Shown piece after piece: positions 24,701 to 39,700 of a stretch of DNA of 64,000 bases. The notes beneath the pieces were generated by a model that saw only the letters and a list, made by a program, of their open reading frames with translations, ran no database searches and was not told the DNA's origin. This DNA comes from Aquila chrysaetos chrysaetos (Eukaryota > Chordata > Aves > Accipitriformes > Accipitridae). Each line of letters starts with the position of its first letter. Positions within the stretch are counted from its first letter, which is position 1. The position numbers were made by a program, and so were the translations under genes. The stretch covers positions 42,741,505 to 42,805,504 of the forward strand of contig NC_044009.1 of NCBI RefSeq assembly GCF_900496995.4, given 5' to 3'.

Positions 24701-27700
24701 GCCCAGCTGGATGTCTACCTTGTGAGACTCCTGAAAAATCCTTTTTGGACCAGCGATTTTCTGTCTCCATCCCAGGGTGCAGCATGGGCATTGCCCTGGC
24801 CAGGAGGTGCCTGCTGCCAGGGCAACGTCATGGTGATGCTCAAGGCTCAACCATGGGACAGCACAACACCAAAAAGGACAATACTGCAAGTTTTCAGCAG
24901 CAGTTGTGATCGCTTATAGACATTTTAGGGCAGGGAATGAGGAGGCATGTACCCTGCTAACGCCAGAGGAGCAGGATCCCTGCAGACAGCATTTGGCAGG
25001 AGCATCACAGCCAGCCAAGGCACACCACGAGCTATCCCAGCCCCGCTGCCTTCCTGAAGAAGGGATTTTTCTCCTCAAAGGACAGAAAAATACTCCCTTG
25101 ACCTGGGAACGCAAATTTAGTCTGTGTTTGCATACAAGGAAAGCCAAAGGCAGTTGCTCGGCTGCCCAGAGCAGGCCTTCACCCCAGAGCAGTCCCTCCT
25201 CAGGAGGGTGGCGATTCCCTGGGGACCGATCCCGGTACGGCCGCCCATGCGGCAGCTGTTTTGCCAGGGCTACGGCCACCCCAGGAGCATCCCATGCTGA
25301 GCTGAGCACGCGTGAAGCTAAAGCAGGCTCCTCCCGAGGATAGGCAGCTATAATTATAAAGCCCACATCTGTTAACGTTGCATAATCTTAACATCATCCA
25401 AGGCTCGCGGAGGGAAAAAAAACTCATCTCAACTTAGAAAACTCCTTGCCAGCTGTAGGAAAAGGTTAGGAGGAAAGGCAGGCTGCGAAGCAGGAGAAGC
25501 GGGGAGCAAAGCCGGGGCTGCCGGCCCCGCAGCGGGTGGCACGGGGAGCTGCCGGTCCCCGCCGGGGCTGGGGCCGGGACCGGGCTCTGTGCTCTGTTTT
25601 GAACGGCTGCTGCGGATGTCGGGATCATGGGTGGAGGCCGGTTAGGAGCCAAGTGAGTTTGTGCGAACAAAAGCTACAGCCCTAAATCTGGACCGTCCAG
25701 GGCTCTCTGGGATTTTCAATTTCCTTCCTTGTTCTTGCCCTGAAAGAAGCAGTTCGAGGCAGGGGGGGAGCGGGGGGGGGGGGGGCTGAAATGGAGCTTA
25801 AAAAAAAATTTCATACTTGAAACGGGTCAGTTGAGCGTAAACACGCTGATAATATTGCTCAGGGAAGGTCCCTCGTGTGCACTAAGCACGGGAAGAATGC
25901 GAGAGGTTTTTAACCACATGCGGTCAACCCTTTTTTGCTAATTCTTTCAATATTAATAAAAGGAATTATGCAGGCTGGATGAAGAAAGGTGGCGAGAGAG
26001 GGTGGATGGGGAAGCGAAGAGGTGCAGGAGCCCTGCCAGCACCTCCCGCCCTGCTGCAGAGCTCGGTTTGGATGGGGTACCCTATAGATTCGTCCCCTGG
26101 CAGCGCCTTACTCTGGTCCTCATGCTCCTCATCCTCTCCCCACTGGGTCCCAGGCAGAGCAGGACAGCAATTCGCAGGACCTTAAATCATTTTAACCATA
26201 ATACGAAGGATTTATCGAGCCACCAAGGGTGACTAGAGCTTTAATACGTCAGCTCAAGAAAGGCGATGGGGGCTTAAGGCCAGAAGCAGGCCCTGCAAGC
26301 TCCGAGTGCCAAGGTCCAGGTAGTTAACACCTACCTGGCCGCTATGGGTGACGGGTGCCCACGGGGCTGGGGACAACAGCATTGTCCTCAGCCCCTCCTA
26401 TGCAAGGCCATGGCATTTTGCTTGCAGTGCTGCTTTATGAGACAAAAACACGCTGCACATCCACACCACCTCCTCTCCGGGACCTGTAAAACCAGGGAGG
26501 ATGCTAAAGCCCATCTTTACTTCCTATCCTTTTATTCATGATCCCAGAGCCTGATGCTCAGAGATGCCATAAGAAAAAAAAAAGGATCCAATTATTGCTC
26601 TTAAAAGCAGTACCCTAAAGCAGAGAAACAGGTACTCCACAATAAAAAGCACACAGAAACCTGTGGTCATTTCCAAAAGTGTGGGATGCATGCATACGGC
26701 CCGCCTGCAACTGGGGATAAAACCTACGCAGTGCAGGGACAGGATGTTGTCCTGCTTATCCAGTGGTTTCCAGCCTCTTAGTTTTGGTGTCCTAAACATT
26801 TCCCTGGGGAGGTGCAGGCTCCTGGATCACCGGCTGAAGCCTGTGAAACCCTGAGTATCTTACTCATCTTTCTTGGACAGTTTGGGTTCAATCCGCAGAT
26901 CTCTGGGACCGCATGGACCCACGCTGTCTGAAAACCACCAGCCCAGGGCGCAAAGCAGCGCCTTAAACCTCTTTTCATGAGCTTTTGTTTTTAAACAGCT
27001 TTTGGCAACTGAATTAAAAAAAGATTCCTGTTTTATTGTCGAGTCTTTGGAAAACATGTTCAAATACAAGTCCACTTCCAACAGGGATAAGCTGTCTCAT
27101 GACTACCCATACTCCTAAAAAAACCCACAGCCATGCTGAGGCTCCAGTAAAATCTCAGTCCATCCATCCCTACAGCCAGTGAAGAGGGGACCAAGCCTCC
27201 AGGCCCATAGAGGTGCCACAGGGCCCCGGGAGCCGTGTCCCTGCTGCCTTTCCTGAGCAGAAAGCCTGAATTAGCTGTATTTGCTTGCTTGCAGCCTCGT
27301 TTATTTTCTACTTCAGAAGTGTCCCCTCCGGCGTTAATGTGGGAAAAGCCCCTGCAGCCCCCCGGGGGTGTGAAGTCAGCTCTGCCACAGCACCAGCTGA
27401 CAGAGCCCGGGAGCACTTACCAGAGGGATTTCTTTCTCACTGTTTTCAGTAAACATTAATAAAAATAAGCCAGAAGAAATCTCATGAAGAGCACAGCTTT
27501 CTGAGCACTCACACCTCCTCTCTCCCACTGCCCTGCGATGCTGAAATGCCTCCAACCACCCTGCCTGCACCGCGGATCCCAAATGCTAAACCCCAGCACC
27601 ACCTAATTTGCTTCTAAAACCCTCCAGGCTTTTCCGTAACGTCCTGCAGAAATGTTATAGAAAATATCACCCACGCAGCACTTCTCCTTCCTCTTTCCAG

Positions 27701-30700
27701 GGTTTTTAAAGTCCCCTGGAAGCTTTGCTCGGCGGGAAGGCAGCGGTACCCTCGCCGGCGCTCACGAGGCCGGAGCAAAAGCCGTGCAGGGACCCAGCCC
27801 GGTGTCATTTTAACTTGCGCTCCCATCCGAGGGCAGTGCTGCTGGAGACTGTCAGACGGCTCGGGGAGGAAGTCTCCTGGCAGGGCTCCACCAAAGTGGA
27901 GTTGCTAGGTCACTGGAACAATAAAAAGGCAAGAAAAAACATCCTGGCTGCAAAAAAGAAAGGGGGGGGGAAAAAAAGGAAAAAAAGCCATGGCAGTGTG
28001 TACAGCGCTGGTTAAGTGGAAAGAAACAGGGCTGGAGACAGCAGGATGATGCTGTTGCTGGCTTTTGTAAGCCAGGTTTGCAACTGGTAAAAATCTCACA
28101 TGGGGCAATATTTCCAAGGAAGCTAGCCCGCTGCTGCTATGGAGAGATTGATTACCCTTTGCATGTTAACCAGGGCATCACAATCCATCGTATGACTTTC
28201 TCGCACCATCACATGCCCCCAGCAGCTGCCCACGTTCGTTTAAACTGGTAATATAAGAAAACTGCCTCCAAGCAGGGCTATATTTCAGCGATAAGAGGGT
28301 GAGAAGCCTCACAAGGTACAGAGTACTGTGCAGCCCCGGGGCTTGGGCTCCTCTGTAAGGAAAGGTGCTAGCAGCTTAGAAGCTGCAGGATGAAATTTTG
28401 CTTCCTGAAAAGTTTAATTTCAAAGCCAGAAGGGAGCATTAGCTCATGCTGTCTGACCTCATGTATAACCAAAGTCATTCCATGTAGGTTATTTACTCCC
28501 AATATAAGCTCAGTGACTTGTATTTGACTTAAATGGATTTTGCAGGGGAAAAAAACCAAACTACTGGTATTTGTGATTATTAGGGATTGCGCTTAAAACC
28601 ATGAGAACTATGGGCTGAAGCATAAACTTTTCTGCACAAAACCTCAATGCACATCAAAAAGCGATACCCGGCGGTGTGAAGCGTACGTGTGGCAGGAGCC
28701 GTCCACCTCAGGAGCTGAGGACTCTGGCCCTTTGCAGACCCAGGAGGAAACAAGGTGGTATTTTCATGTCAGACCCTGGAAACAAAACCACAGGTCCCTG
28801 CTCCAAAGCGATCTGAGCCCAGGAGCTGCTTCCTACAGCCAGGAGGGGACAATAAATACAGGCAAGATGGAGAAGGGAGTAGGAAAAGGAGTGCTGCCAC
28901 GTTGAGAGGCCACGCTGGGAGCTGCCACGGGTCCCTGGGGGCCAAGCGATGCTGCCCACGGCTGCAGGGTGGGCTTTGGTCCAGGTGTCTTGACCAGAGC
29001 CTTGCTCCAGCAATGCACTTAAGAAGAGCTCCCCAGGGAACTATTCTCCATGCTTAATGCTAAGCACGCACCAAAGAGCTTTGCTGGCTGGCGGCCACAC
29101 CAGGGATGATGACCAGCCTGGGAACTGAGCAACTTCTCAAGGACATGGTGGGGATGAGAAGGATGAAGGGCCCTCTCAGACGCAGGAGGATCACAAGGCC
29201 ACCAAGGGGTGGATGCAGTTTGGTGACACACAGATACAAGGCTCGCTGGATTCTTCCCTCCACGTAGACTAGCAAAATCCAACCCCATCCCAAGGGAAAA
29301 CTGATGGCAGCCCAAGCCTTACACCCAGCTCTCACCTCCCAGCTGAAGGTGGGATGCAGGGCATGGTGTCGTGGCAGTGAGAACCATGGGTGCTCTCGTG
29401 GCTCCTACTCTTCCAGCAAAGGACGGTGAGACGTGGGCAGAAAAAAGCAAACAGGCAAAAAAATAAAGCAGCTTAAAGAGAAATTAATCCCCAGAAGAGA
29501 TAAGGGCCCCCACCTCCCTTCCCCCATCTGCTGCGAAAGGATGATGATCTAAATCGCATTTCCTAGATGACACCGCACCGATCTGCCGCCGGAAGGAGCG
29601 GTGGCGGGGCTCCGGACGGTGCCGGACCTCCTTCTTCCAGGGACGAGCCAGGTCCTTCCCCGCTGGCCGGTCACCGCTGCCACCGCAGAGGAGCAGGGAG
29701 CCCCGGAGCCACTGGAGCAGGCGTTCCTCCCGCCGCCCCGTGCAGCTCTCCCACTGCCTCTGCAGCCACATGTTTCCTTTCTGAGAACCGGGGGGGAAGG
29801 GATTTACCATTTCCAGGGCCTTTCTGCCTGCGTTTCGGGGAGGCTGAAAACAAGACGCCTTCTTTCGGCTGCGTGTGGGTCTCTGCTCTGCAGCAGGCAG
29901 CCCCGTGGCCGAGCCCTGCGGCCAGCAGCGGAAAAGGGTGATGGAGAAGGGCAGGATTGGGCCGTCACCCTCCGAGCTGTCGCTGAGGACTCACAGGAGT
30001 CAGGGTCAGGTCACAGCCTACCTGGGTGCATAGGGGCACTGTGCGCTGACCAAGGCAGCGCAGAAGATCAAGAGGCCAGAAGTCTGCGCCCAAACCCCAT
30101 CTGCCCACACGCTGACCCATATTACCCAGCATAGAGCCACCTCACGCAGGCTGCCTTGGCATGCTCTTGCCATCAAGTGATCATCAACTTCGGTCTTAAC
30201 CCAGCATGTGACACGGCTTACCCAGCACTGTACGATCTCCAGGCGTACCAGCAATTTGCAGAACAGGATTATGAGGATGTCTCTCTGCACGGTACGGACC
30301 GTTCTCAGAGGCCACGAAATTGCTGGTACTCCCATTCCCCAGGTCAGAAGCCTCCTGGTCCCGATTTGGCTTTGTTCATGTATCATATTTGCTCCATGTC
30401 CCTCAGAAAAGACCATCTTCACGATTATTCTGCACTCTCTGATCAAGTTTCCCTCCTAAGAAACATCCTTTCAAAGGGCTTTTATCCGCAGGGTTGGCTG
30501 CCACTCTAATACTGCAGCCCCATTCTGTATTTGCTGAAAGAGCTGATAATGTCCTAAAAAGAATTAACATTTAGATGTTAGTCCTGTAACTGAATCCGAA
30601 TCAAACAATGATGACTGTTCAAATGCCTAAAGCTACTCAGCGGTATTTTCCTTTGAGCTCTTCCAAGCTTGTACCAGGGGTAAGGAGCTTTCTAAAGATG

Positions 30701-33700
30701 CCTTTGTGAGCACCAGCTACTGAAACCCTTCTCCTTGTCCCTCCAGACACAGATACAATTATGCCCAGCTCCGGCACAAAGATAAAGGCTGAATTACAAG
30801 AGCAGTATTATGCTCCACAATCAGGGTCCTTGATTCCAATTGACAAGGAAAGCAAATCATGCGCAGTTGGTTTGCTGATGTTTCCACTCCTGGAAATTCA
30901 TTCCCATCACAGGGGAAGAAATTAGTTCAACACACAGGGTTACCTTTTGCGCTACCTCCCCAGATTGTTAAATTACCTTAACTCGTCAGTTCATGAGATC
31001 TTAGAAGTTACGCAGGGTCAAACCTGGCCACCACTTGTATGGGATATCTTTCTTTGCAGAAGGTTTAACCACCAGCTGCTACAGTTTCCCTGATAAGAAA
31101 GTGTTTTCTTACCTATAATGGCACAGATGTAGTAGGACAGCTATTCAGAGAAGCTGTGCAACCTTTCTCTGGAGTAAATTCTTAAAAACATGTTAGATAA
31201 ACATCTTCTGGGGTGATCCTGCAAGGGGAGATGTCTTGAGGTCCCTTGGGAGATATCTTGAGATCCCTTCCAGACCTGCCTTTTGCTTTTATAGAGTGGT
31301 CAAAAAACCAAAGCAAACCAAAAACCCCTCAAATATCCAAACTCCAACCTCCACCCTTCAACTTACGCATACTCCTCCCCCGAAGACAGGTCCTGCTGCC
31401 CTGGGTGGGCTGCAGTACCCTCCTGCTAGGCTATCACAGAAGGTATCTTTCCAATAATACATTGAAGCCAAATCTTCAACTTAGTGTGATTCATCCCCGC
31501 TTCAGCGAAGTTCAACAGAGCGTGATGTTTCACGCCGGTCCTCAGGGCTTAGAGATTTTCCACAAGAGGAAGGGTGTTAACGCCAGCATCCTAACAAGCG
31601 GTGACGTGGATAATTGTGCTCTATAGGTCCAAATTCCTCTTGTCACTCCAGATGCAGAAGTGCCTTTTAGCGTGCTCTTCAGGGAAAAAAGAGCCCTCCT
31701 TTGCTACTGGCTAACCCAAAGGAGCCTGTCCATCAGCCCAAAACTCCTGCACAGAGTTTCTTCCATGGTCTGGAGATCCCTGAGGGAATCTGAGGGTGGT
31801 TCTGGTAGCAGAAATGACAACTATGTCTGCCTTGTTATAGAGGCGAGAGGTCAGACTGATTCCTGTAAAGGCCTTTAAAACCTCTGCCATCACACCACAC
31901 TGAAAAATGCTGAGAAAAACGCCCTGAATGTGTGTGTGCAACACGATGTCCTCTGGGAGATGCAGCCTGTGCCGCATCCCTGGGACAACCATTAACCCTT
32001 CCCGGTTAACAATTCATCTATCAGACCATTTAAGATGCTTCCTCAGCCCTTTCCCAGCTGATTTCATCCCAGAGCTAAATGAGCTCAGGGTTAAAAAGAA
32101 ACGGGTATTTTCTCCCAGCCTTGAGCTGCAAGATCCTTGTTGCCATCTAACCACTGTGCAAAAGGTCCCTCAAACATCTCCGTGTTTGCCTTGGCAAAAG
32201 AGCCACAAAGGTCACGGCGTTTCCAGAGGACTTTTTGCAAGCACTGTCTTGGGAACCCAAACTGGGGCGCTCACGCAGGGGGGCAAAGGGAAGGACCTGC
32301 AGGATTCGGTTGCATTGCAAGTGACACGGTCACCCTCAAACGGCTTAAACTGTCCACAGTCGAGATGCTGCAAAAGCAGTTTTAAAAGTGTTCCTAGCTT
32401 CACGTCCTTGCAAAGAATGAAAAGGCAGATGGAGCTTGCTTCTCCCAGCAGAGAGTCAATCTGCCAAGGTCAAGGCACTTGCACAAGGTATTCGGACAGC
32501 TGGACAGAAAACAACCGAGGTTGCACCCAATTTTCCTGCTGCATTGCCCTGCACCTCTTTGCGCACCCTCTCTTTGCCTAGCAAAGCGAGACAATTAAGA
32601 TGGTTGCGCTTCTCCTGCAGACACACAGGCAGAGACCTGCCAAGCAGGAGTGTCTGAAACGGCCCCTCCGTCTGGACTCAAAAGCCTCTGGAGATCAGCT
32701 TTGAGCTAGTGGTATTTTTAAATACAGCCAACCTGGACTTCTTGTGCGTCTCCTGGATTTGCAGCTCACATTTGCAAGGGGTTTTTTATCTACCACCTTG
32801 ACAGCCAGAAGCTCTTTTTCTCCCCCTCTAAGCAATTCTCCTGTAATGACAACTACAGGAGTTGGGGTTTTAAGGAAAGGCAGCCAAATCTTAGGAGCTC
32901 TCGACACAGATCCTGACTTTTGGCAGCAGCGCTCCTTCGCCCACAGCCGAGATGCTGACTGCAGCTTGGGAGATGCTTAAGTAACCAACTGCAAAACTAT
33001 TTATCAAATGGTTCAAAGTCAAGGGCACGGTGGATGCAGAAGCAGATATAACCCTCCTCAACAGCCCTGCCTGTGCAAAGGACAGGCAACGGGAAATACC
33101 TTCATCCAAAGCCATGGGACAGACTGGGGGGAGCAGCACGGGAGCAGGGACAGCTTGTAGGATATTTCCTATAGGCGCCCCGCTTATAGGAAATAGGTTG
33201 GATTTTGCATTTCAGGCCCTTTAAAAATGATATTTTTATATCATCTCATGCATTTTTTACTGGATTCTGAAGAGATGAAGCTCCTGAGACAGCTTTGTCT
33301 GTCCTCCTACTTTGAAACAAATTAGCCTGAAAGGCAGAGACCTCCAAGACAGCAAGTTCCTACAGACTTTATGAAGACCAGCACTTTGCTAGAGAAGACT
33401 CTAGTGAGTGTCTGACTTGGAGAGGTGCTGCACCCATACCAAGGAGAGTCCCCGTGGTTCGACCCATGCCCCAGCCGTGGGACCCATACACACTCAGCAC
33501 CCACAGAGCCCAAAATAAACCACGGCACACACTAACGCCACACACCCTGTGGCGAGCAGAAGAGAGCGAACCACACGTACTGCTCCCAGAGTAACTTTAT
33601 CACATGTCTCTCCCTTGCATGGGTTTGCCCAAACACTGACAGCTCTAAAAGTGAGCCTCTTTCTCCCCTGGTTTTACACAACCACGCTTTTGACCCCAGC

Positions 33701-36700
33701 ACCCCAGTGAGTGGAAACCTCGCATCATTTTACCTTCCTCCAGTTGATCCCTCCGTTCACCCTGGCTCTGCCTGCCCCTTCTCCAAGCTCTTCAGGACCA
33801 GGGGTGACCATCACCCCATTCAGCACCCAGCTGAGATAAAAAACAAATTAACAGCAAAGAAGAGATATGACCCAAGATCCTAAAATCTGTATTATAAACC
33901 TGACAACATTCGGGTCCTACAAGAGGTCCTCATTTTAAGCAGGAACTGGTTCTTATTCCCTTTTTCCCTTGTTCTCTCCTGAGCACTTCAGTAGACTGGG
34001 TCTCACAGCAGCGTTACTATAACACAGGCAACAGCTACACTAACAGCTTGGAGGAGCTGAAGTTTACAGAGCTTCCTTTACTCAAGGGGACTGCATTTTT
34101 CTAAGATTATATTATTACTTGGGCTGGTCGCTCAGTAATGCAACATCATTTCCCTTTTGGGTGGGAAAGTTCTCTCCTTGTCCTCGGACGCGAATGATTT
34201 CAGCCTGAAAGGATGAATGCGAACTCTGCATAATCAAAGAGCCATAAATGAACCGTGCCCCTTGCTGAAGCAGCAGGATGTTATGGTATAGCACCTGGGC
34301 ATTAAAAAAAAATATATGGTGATGGGTGTACATGCATCAGCCGTATGTACGCAGAAAAGGGTGAGAGGGAAGGGTGGCCAGATATCACAAAACCATTTTC
34401 TCCTGATAGGCACCCACAGTCTTCACTCTTTCCCTGAGCCTGTGCTCATAACCCTCTTGCGTCTGTTCTGGATGGATATCCCAGCAAATGAACCTCTAAT
34501 ATTTATGGAAACAGCAAATTACAATGCAAATGTCACAAAACTGCTCAGAGAAATAAAAATTTGAATTTATAAGCAGTTCTACTGCCACTGAAAATTGGGT
34601 TCTGCCTTTTACACTCAGCCGATCAGCAAAGAGAAAAAACATATTGTATGACCTACATCTTCAATCGAATGTAAATAACAAGGGCTGCGGTTGGGGTATT
34701 AAGGCCTCGTGACGAGCTTGCTCACGAGCTGCAGACTATGGATTTTGTATTGGACATTATGAGGGGAATATTATGAACAACCAACCTTTAATTCGCTTGG
34801 AGCACCTTCTGACCCTCTGGCTGGTCAAACTGCCCTGAAAGCTTCTTTGCGCCATTGCAACAGCAGAAAATCACCGCAACAGGTGTCAGGATCCGGCCAT
34901 GCCTCTTTCCAGAGGAGCTCCGTGCATGTCTGAGTGGATCAGCCCAGGAGTGAGCGGTGCTGTTCATCTGCCCAGAGACACCCTGACCCACCCAGACCCT
35001 CCTCACCCCCCCACACCTGAGAAACTCTCTTGAAGCTACGTGGAGAAGCAAAGCCAGGATCCAGAGGGTTTACACTGGCTGTCTATGATCCCTCCAGCTC
35101 CAGATCATGTCCCCAGGGTATTTAGGAGGTTGCAGCCCTGCCCTGAGCACCCCACCTCCCTCCTGCCTCCCCAGAGCAGCACAGACACAGGCAGAAAGAC
35201 AGCGGGTTTGTGCTGCAAAAAGGCAGCGGGCTCAGCCATAGCTGAGCCCTACCACTCCGTACCTATCCTTATTTTGGAAATGGTACGTAGCTACCGTTGA
35301 TGGGGAGCCCACAGCACCAGCCAATGGGTCCTTCCAGCAGCGACTCCAGAAGAGCCGCAGACTTCGGTGCTGCCTTAGTCTCTACACCACGGCACCGAAA
35401 CACTATTGCTACACTGATAGGTTTTATCGCCTTGGTTAATCTCGTTAACTGAAATAGTTCCTTATTTTGTGCTGCTTTTTATTAGCTTGGATGAATGCTT
35501 CATAAATAAAACCATCGCAACCAGACTGATGCTACTGAGCCCTCAGTCCACTTCTGCAGAGCCGTAAGAGCAGCGAGCAGGGCCAGCAGCAGCTCCCGCA
35601 GCAGCCGTGCACGGCCCCGGAGCCCGGGCTGGCCGGCGGCAGCACCCAAGCAGGCAGCCAGCACGCACCGACAGTCAGCCGGGCTTTGGTCTCCACTTTC
35701 ACCCAAGGGACAGCTCGGTGCCCGGTTTGGTAGCTAGCGGCACAGAGCAATCCCCTGGTCCTATTGCCCAGACACCTCCCAAAATCCCTTTTGCATGCAG
35801 GACTGCCTGAAACGCTGCGGGTTTGAAGAAGCGGCTTTACGTTTCGGATGCACAGGCACAGTCCCAGCCACGGCAGCATCCCTTCGAGTTTTGTACTACA
35901 ACCACACCAAGACTAACTGCCTTCCTAGCCTGGTACCGCACCCCCTCCGCCAAACGAGCGCAATCCTCTGCCGTCTCCGAGAGATGTGATGGTGATGGAG
36001 CCATTAGCCTCCACACGGCGCTCAGCTGCAGTGACCTGCCCCCTGTAGATGAAGAGGACAGGGAGGATGGAGCTTGGGAGCTCAATCATGGAGGGTTTCT
36101 GCCTGCCAGCCCAAAAATTGGGATCTGAAAGAGCAAGTGAAGGAAGCAAGTTGTCCCAGAAACCCCACGCTCCTCTAAACTCAGCAATATCTGCGGCTTT
36201 TGATACTGAAAGTAATATTCCCTGAGGAAAGCCCCCCTGCACCAGCAAGGCTGGCATCAGCCCCTGCAGACACGGCAGCAACCACCCGTCTCCCGCGTCC
36301 TCCCAGCCACAAGAGAAAATTAAAGCAAATTAAATTATCCCTCTGAAGCGGTGACGGCTGGTGCAGCAAAGCATGCTGCTAATGCCTGCTGAACGGGCAC
36401 AGGCTGGCTCTGGTGGTTTGCTACTGGGAAATTAAACTTTGCGGAGAGCCCAATAACAGGCTTTAGCTACAGCTATCCCTTTACCTGCTGTGCGCTGGCC
36501 GCAGCTTAGCAGCCGCATTCTCTGCGTATGGAGGTGTAAATCAATACGCATCTCTATGTGCTCCCTGCTAGTCGGGTTACACAATTATCTCTTGGACCAT
36601 ATTCATTTATCATTTAAATATCATGCAAAGTGCTTTTACAGACTGATGCAAACCCAGCCTGTCAGTGCATGACCCCTGTTACCTTCAGGGTCTTGGGATA

Positions 36701-39700
36701 GGGAACAGGCAGGGAAGCCAATCTCTTATCTCCCTCCTTTTCTGAAATGCTTTTTTTTTTTCCCTTCTCTTTTCTTTTTTGCTTTTAATTATGTACCCCA
36801 AAGGAGGAGAGCTAAATCTATACAACTCCAGGGACTTCACATTCGCGGCACACCAACCAAATCCAGTTACAGCTCACAGAGAGGAGCAGTGAAGATGCCC
36901 AAGAAAAGAAAACCCTGCAGCCTATGGGTTTTTTGATAGCAATGCAGAGGCACGGGAGGCGATCCTTCCTTGTCCCCATGCCGCAGAGGGAGGAAGCATC
37001 CTTCCTGCACCGCCGGCGGTCACCTGAAATCCTATCAAAGCTAAACAGCAGCATGTTAGTCCTCTCTGCATCGGCGTGACTGCACGGAGAGCCGGGCTTC
37101 TGCCCCCAGGAGCCACAAAATCCGTACTGTGAAATTTGAGGCAGGTTTTGAGGCAATACCACACTTTTGTGCAAACAGGCATCCTCATCATCTTCTTCCC
37201 TCACTCCTAAATTTTCTTCTTCTGCACACAGAAAGTTTCAAAGATAGAAAGTTTAAAAAAAAACAACATAAATAAATGCAGACTGTTCTGTCCCTCTCTT
37301 AGGGTTGGGAAGTTTCTCCTAGCAGCCAGCCTAAATCTCTGCTGCAAGCTAAGCTGATTGCTTCTCGGGTGATTTCACACCTTATTTCCAGGGCTCCCAC
37401 TAGGGAAGCTGCAAAGAAAGGCAGCAGCTGGCACAGGAGAGAGGGAGAAAGGACAGAAGGCCAGACACAGATGGCAGAAAAGCAGATCAACTTCTCAGGG
37501 CAAGCCCGTTGCCGGCAGCCCCGCGCTGTGCCGGGCGGCATGGCAGGGCACCCGTGTGGGTCAGAAGTAAAGGGAGAAGGAACATTGCAGAAACCGGGGG
37601 AGACCCCAGCCATACTGACTTTGTGGGGGGCTCGGTGCCACCTCCACTGTCCCCGTGGTGTCACTGCAATTATTCCCATTTTACAGATGGGAAACCTGAA
37701 ATAAGGAGACCTGCAGGAGGACAGAGCTTGTAACCGAACCTCCGCCCGACCCAGGCTGGCAGCAAACGGTGCCCTTCGGCTCGTCCGGTGCCCATGTAAA
37801 ACAGCTGCCGGGAGGAATTTCGCAGAGGGGTTTGATGATGCTTTAACTCTACTGTCACCAGGTTTCTCACTTCCTACTTCACCTATTTTTTCCTACGTTT
37901 CTGTGCCCTGATTCAGCCTGTACTTTAAACAACACGCGAAAGCCATCTGTCCTCGTATCTTCACCAGACAAGCCCACGGTGGGTTTGGCGGGGAGGGACG
38001 GCAGATGCGGTCCGAGGCGCAGACAGGCCAGGGAAGGCAGCTCCGCAGGGCAGCCGGGCTCTCGCCCCACTCCCTCACCCCACGCTTTGTGAGAGATTCA
38101 AAAGCCCCGTTTCTACACCCACTGCCTCACCATCTGCTCGCTAAGCCCTGCCTAAGAAAGGGCTTTTGCCGCCTAACCTCAGACTCATTTCAGACGGAGA
38201 TGTAATCTTCACTTCCACGTAGCGCCGGGGTGATGGGTTTACAAGAAACGTTTCCCGCCCCGCTTCAAGCAAGCGTTTTCAAAGGTGAAAAACATCTCAG
38301 AGGGCCAGGAGCGGCAGTGAGACAGACAACAGGGATTTCTCAAGTGTCTACAGCTCAACCTGAGAGTGATTCAGGAGATCCCATCAGCCTGCTCCCTTAA
38401 CACCAAACAATTCCCTTGACTGACAAGCATAGAGCTGTAGCTAACAGCGAGTGAATCGCGGCTGTCAGGACCCAGCATAATTCATGATGCCGTTTGCTAG
38501 GGAGCGAGCTACTGCCGGGCTATTCATCACTCCTTCACGATGCGTCCCCCGTTCCTTCTGGATGGGGTTGACATGATTCACGAGCACCTGTAGCTGTCGA
38601 GCACGGGCTGCACGGAGCAAAGCCTCTGCCGCTGAGCCAGGCGGCCAGACGCTGGTAGCCAGACAAATGGCTTTTCCAGCATATGGACAGATAGTTCGAG
38701 CTTTTCATACTCTTAACAAAGGAAATGCATTCCTCCGCTGACTCTCAGGAGTCATCAAGGTCACAGGAAAAGATGCCAGATCGAAAGCTGAGACGAAATT
38801 AAATAGTTTTTTCTGTCCACCGAGGAATTTGTGCAGCTCTCATCAAATAATAGGCGAGCACTTTGCTGGAAAGTTGCGGATTTTATCTTCACAAGGTTGA
38901 CAGCAGGTAAGACAGCATTATTCTCTCCCGGTTTGGAAGGCAAACTGACACTTGGAGTGGCACAAAGAAGTGGCTGAGCTGGCAACAGACCCAAATCTCC
39001 TTCATTTCAGTGCAGTATCCTAGTCACCAGGCTGCTCTCACACAAACACTGTTAGTTAGGAGTTTTCTAATCCGCTGCAGGGTACATTCCAGTCGATATC
39101 CCCAACTATATATCTGGTCTAGTGGGGATACCTCTTACAAAGGTACGCCTTGGGTTTGTGAACAAAACTAAAAAGTTATAGATGTAGTTTTGTCGCATTT
39201 CCTGAAATTGTATAGCTCCATGAAAGTAAACTTCACCCCAAGTACCAAAGCGTGATATTCTCTCCACTTCAGAAATTAAAAGATGAAATTTGACGGTCCA
39301 GCTCAGGTGGGTGATCAATCCTAAAACCTACTTAAAACCTACACAGGACTAATTTGACATACAGGATTTCTTTATACCACCTGCAGACACCCAGCACTTT
39401 CCAAACTCATCAAGAATTAGTCATCCTTAGAGCTGTGTGTCTTATTCGGCGAGGAAGCAAACCAGTTTACCGGGTCACACTTGAAATGAGCCCTGCTTGT
39501 TCTGGGAAAAATATGGTCTATCCTGTGCTGAAACCAAATTCAGTGTCACTTGTAAAGCACCAAACCAGTCATCGCTCCCGATAACGACGCTGTAGATGTG
39601 GCGTGCAAGGAAAAAACGCGACTTTATACGTGACTAATCTGACGGTCTGTAGGCGACGCAAAGAAAGAGGGTATTTATAGAGAGCTGACGGCATCTGTCC

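Noticed and set aside
32000..32581. A 217-codon plus-strand open frame
   Set aside because: No protein-like pattern, no acceptor or donor matching the frame, and composition like the surrounding intron.
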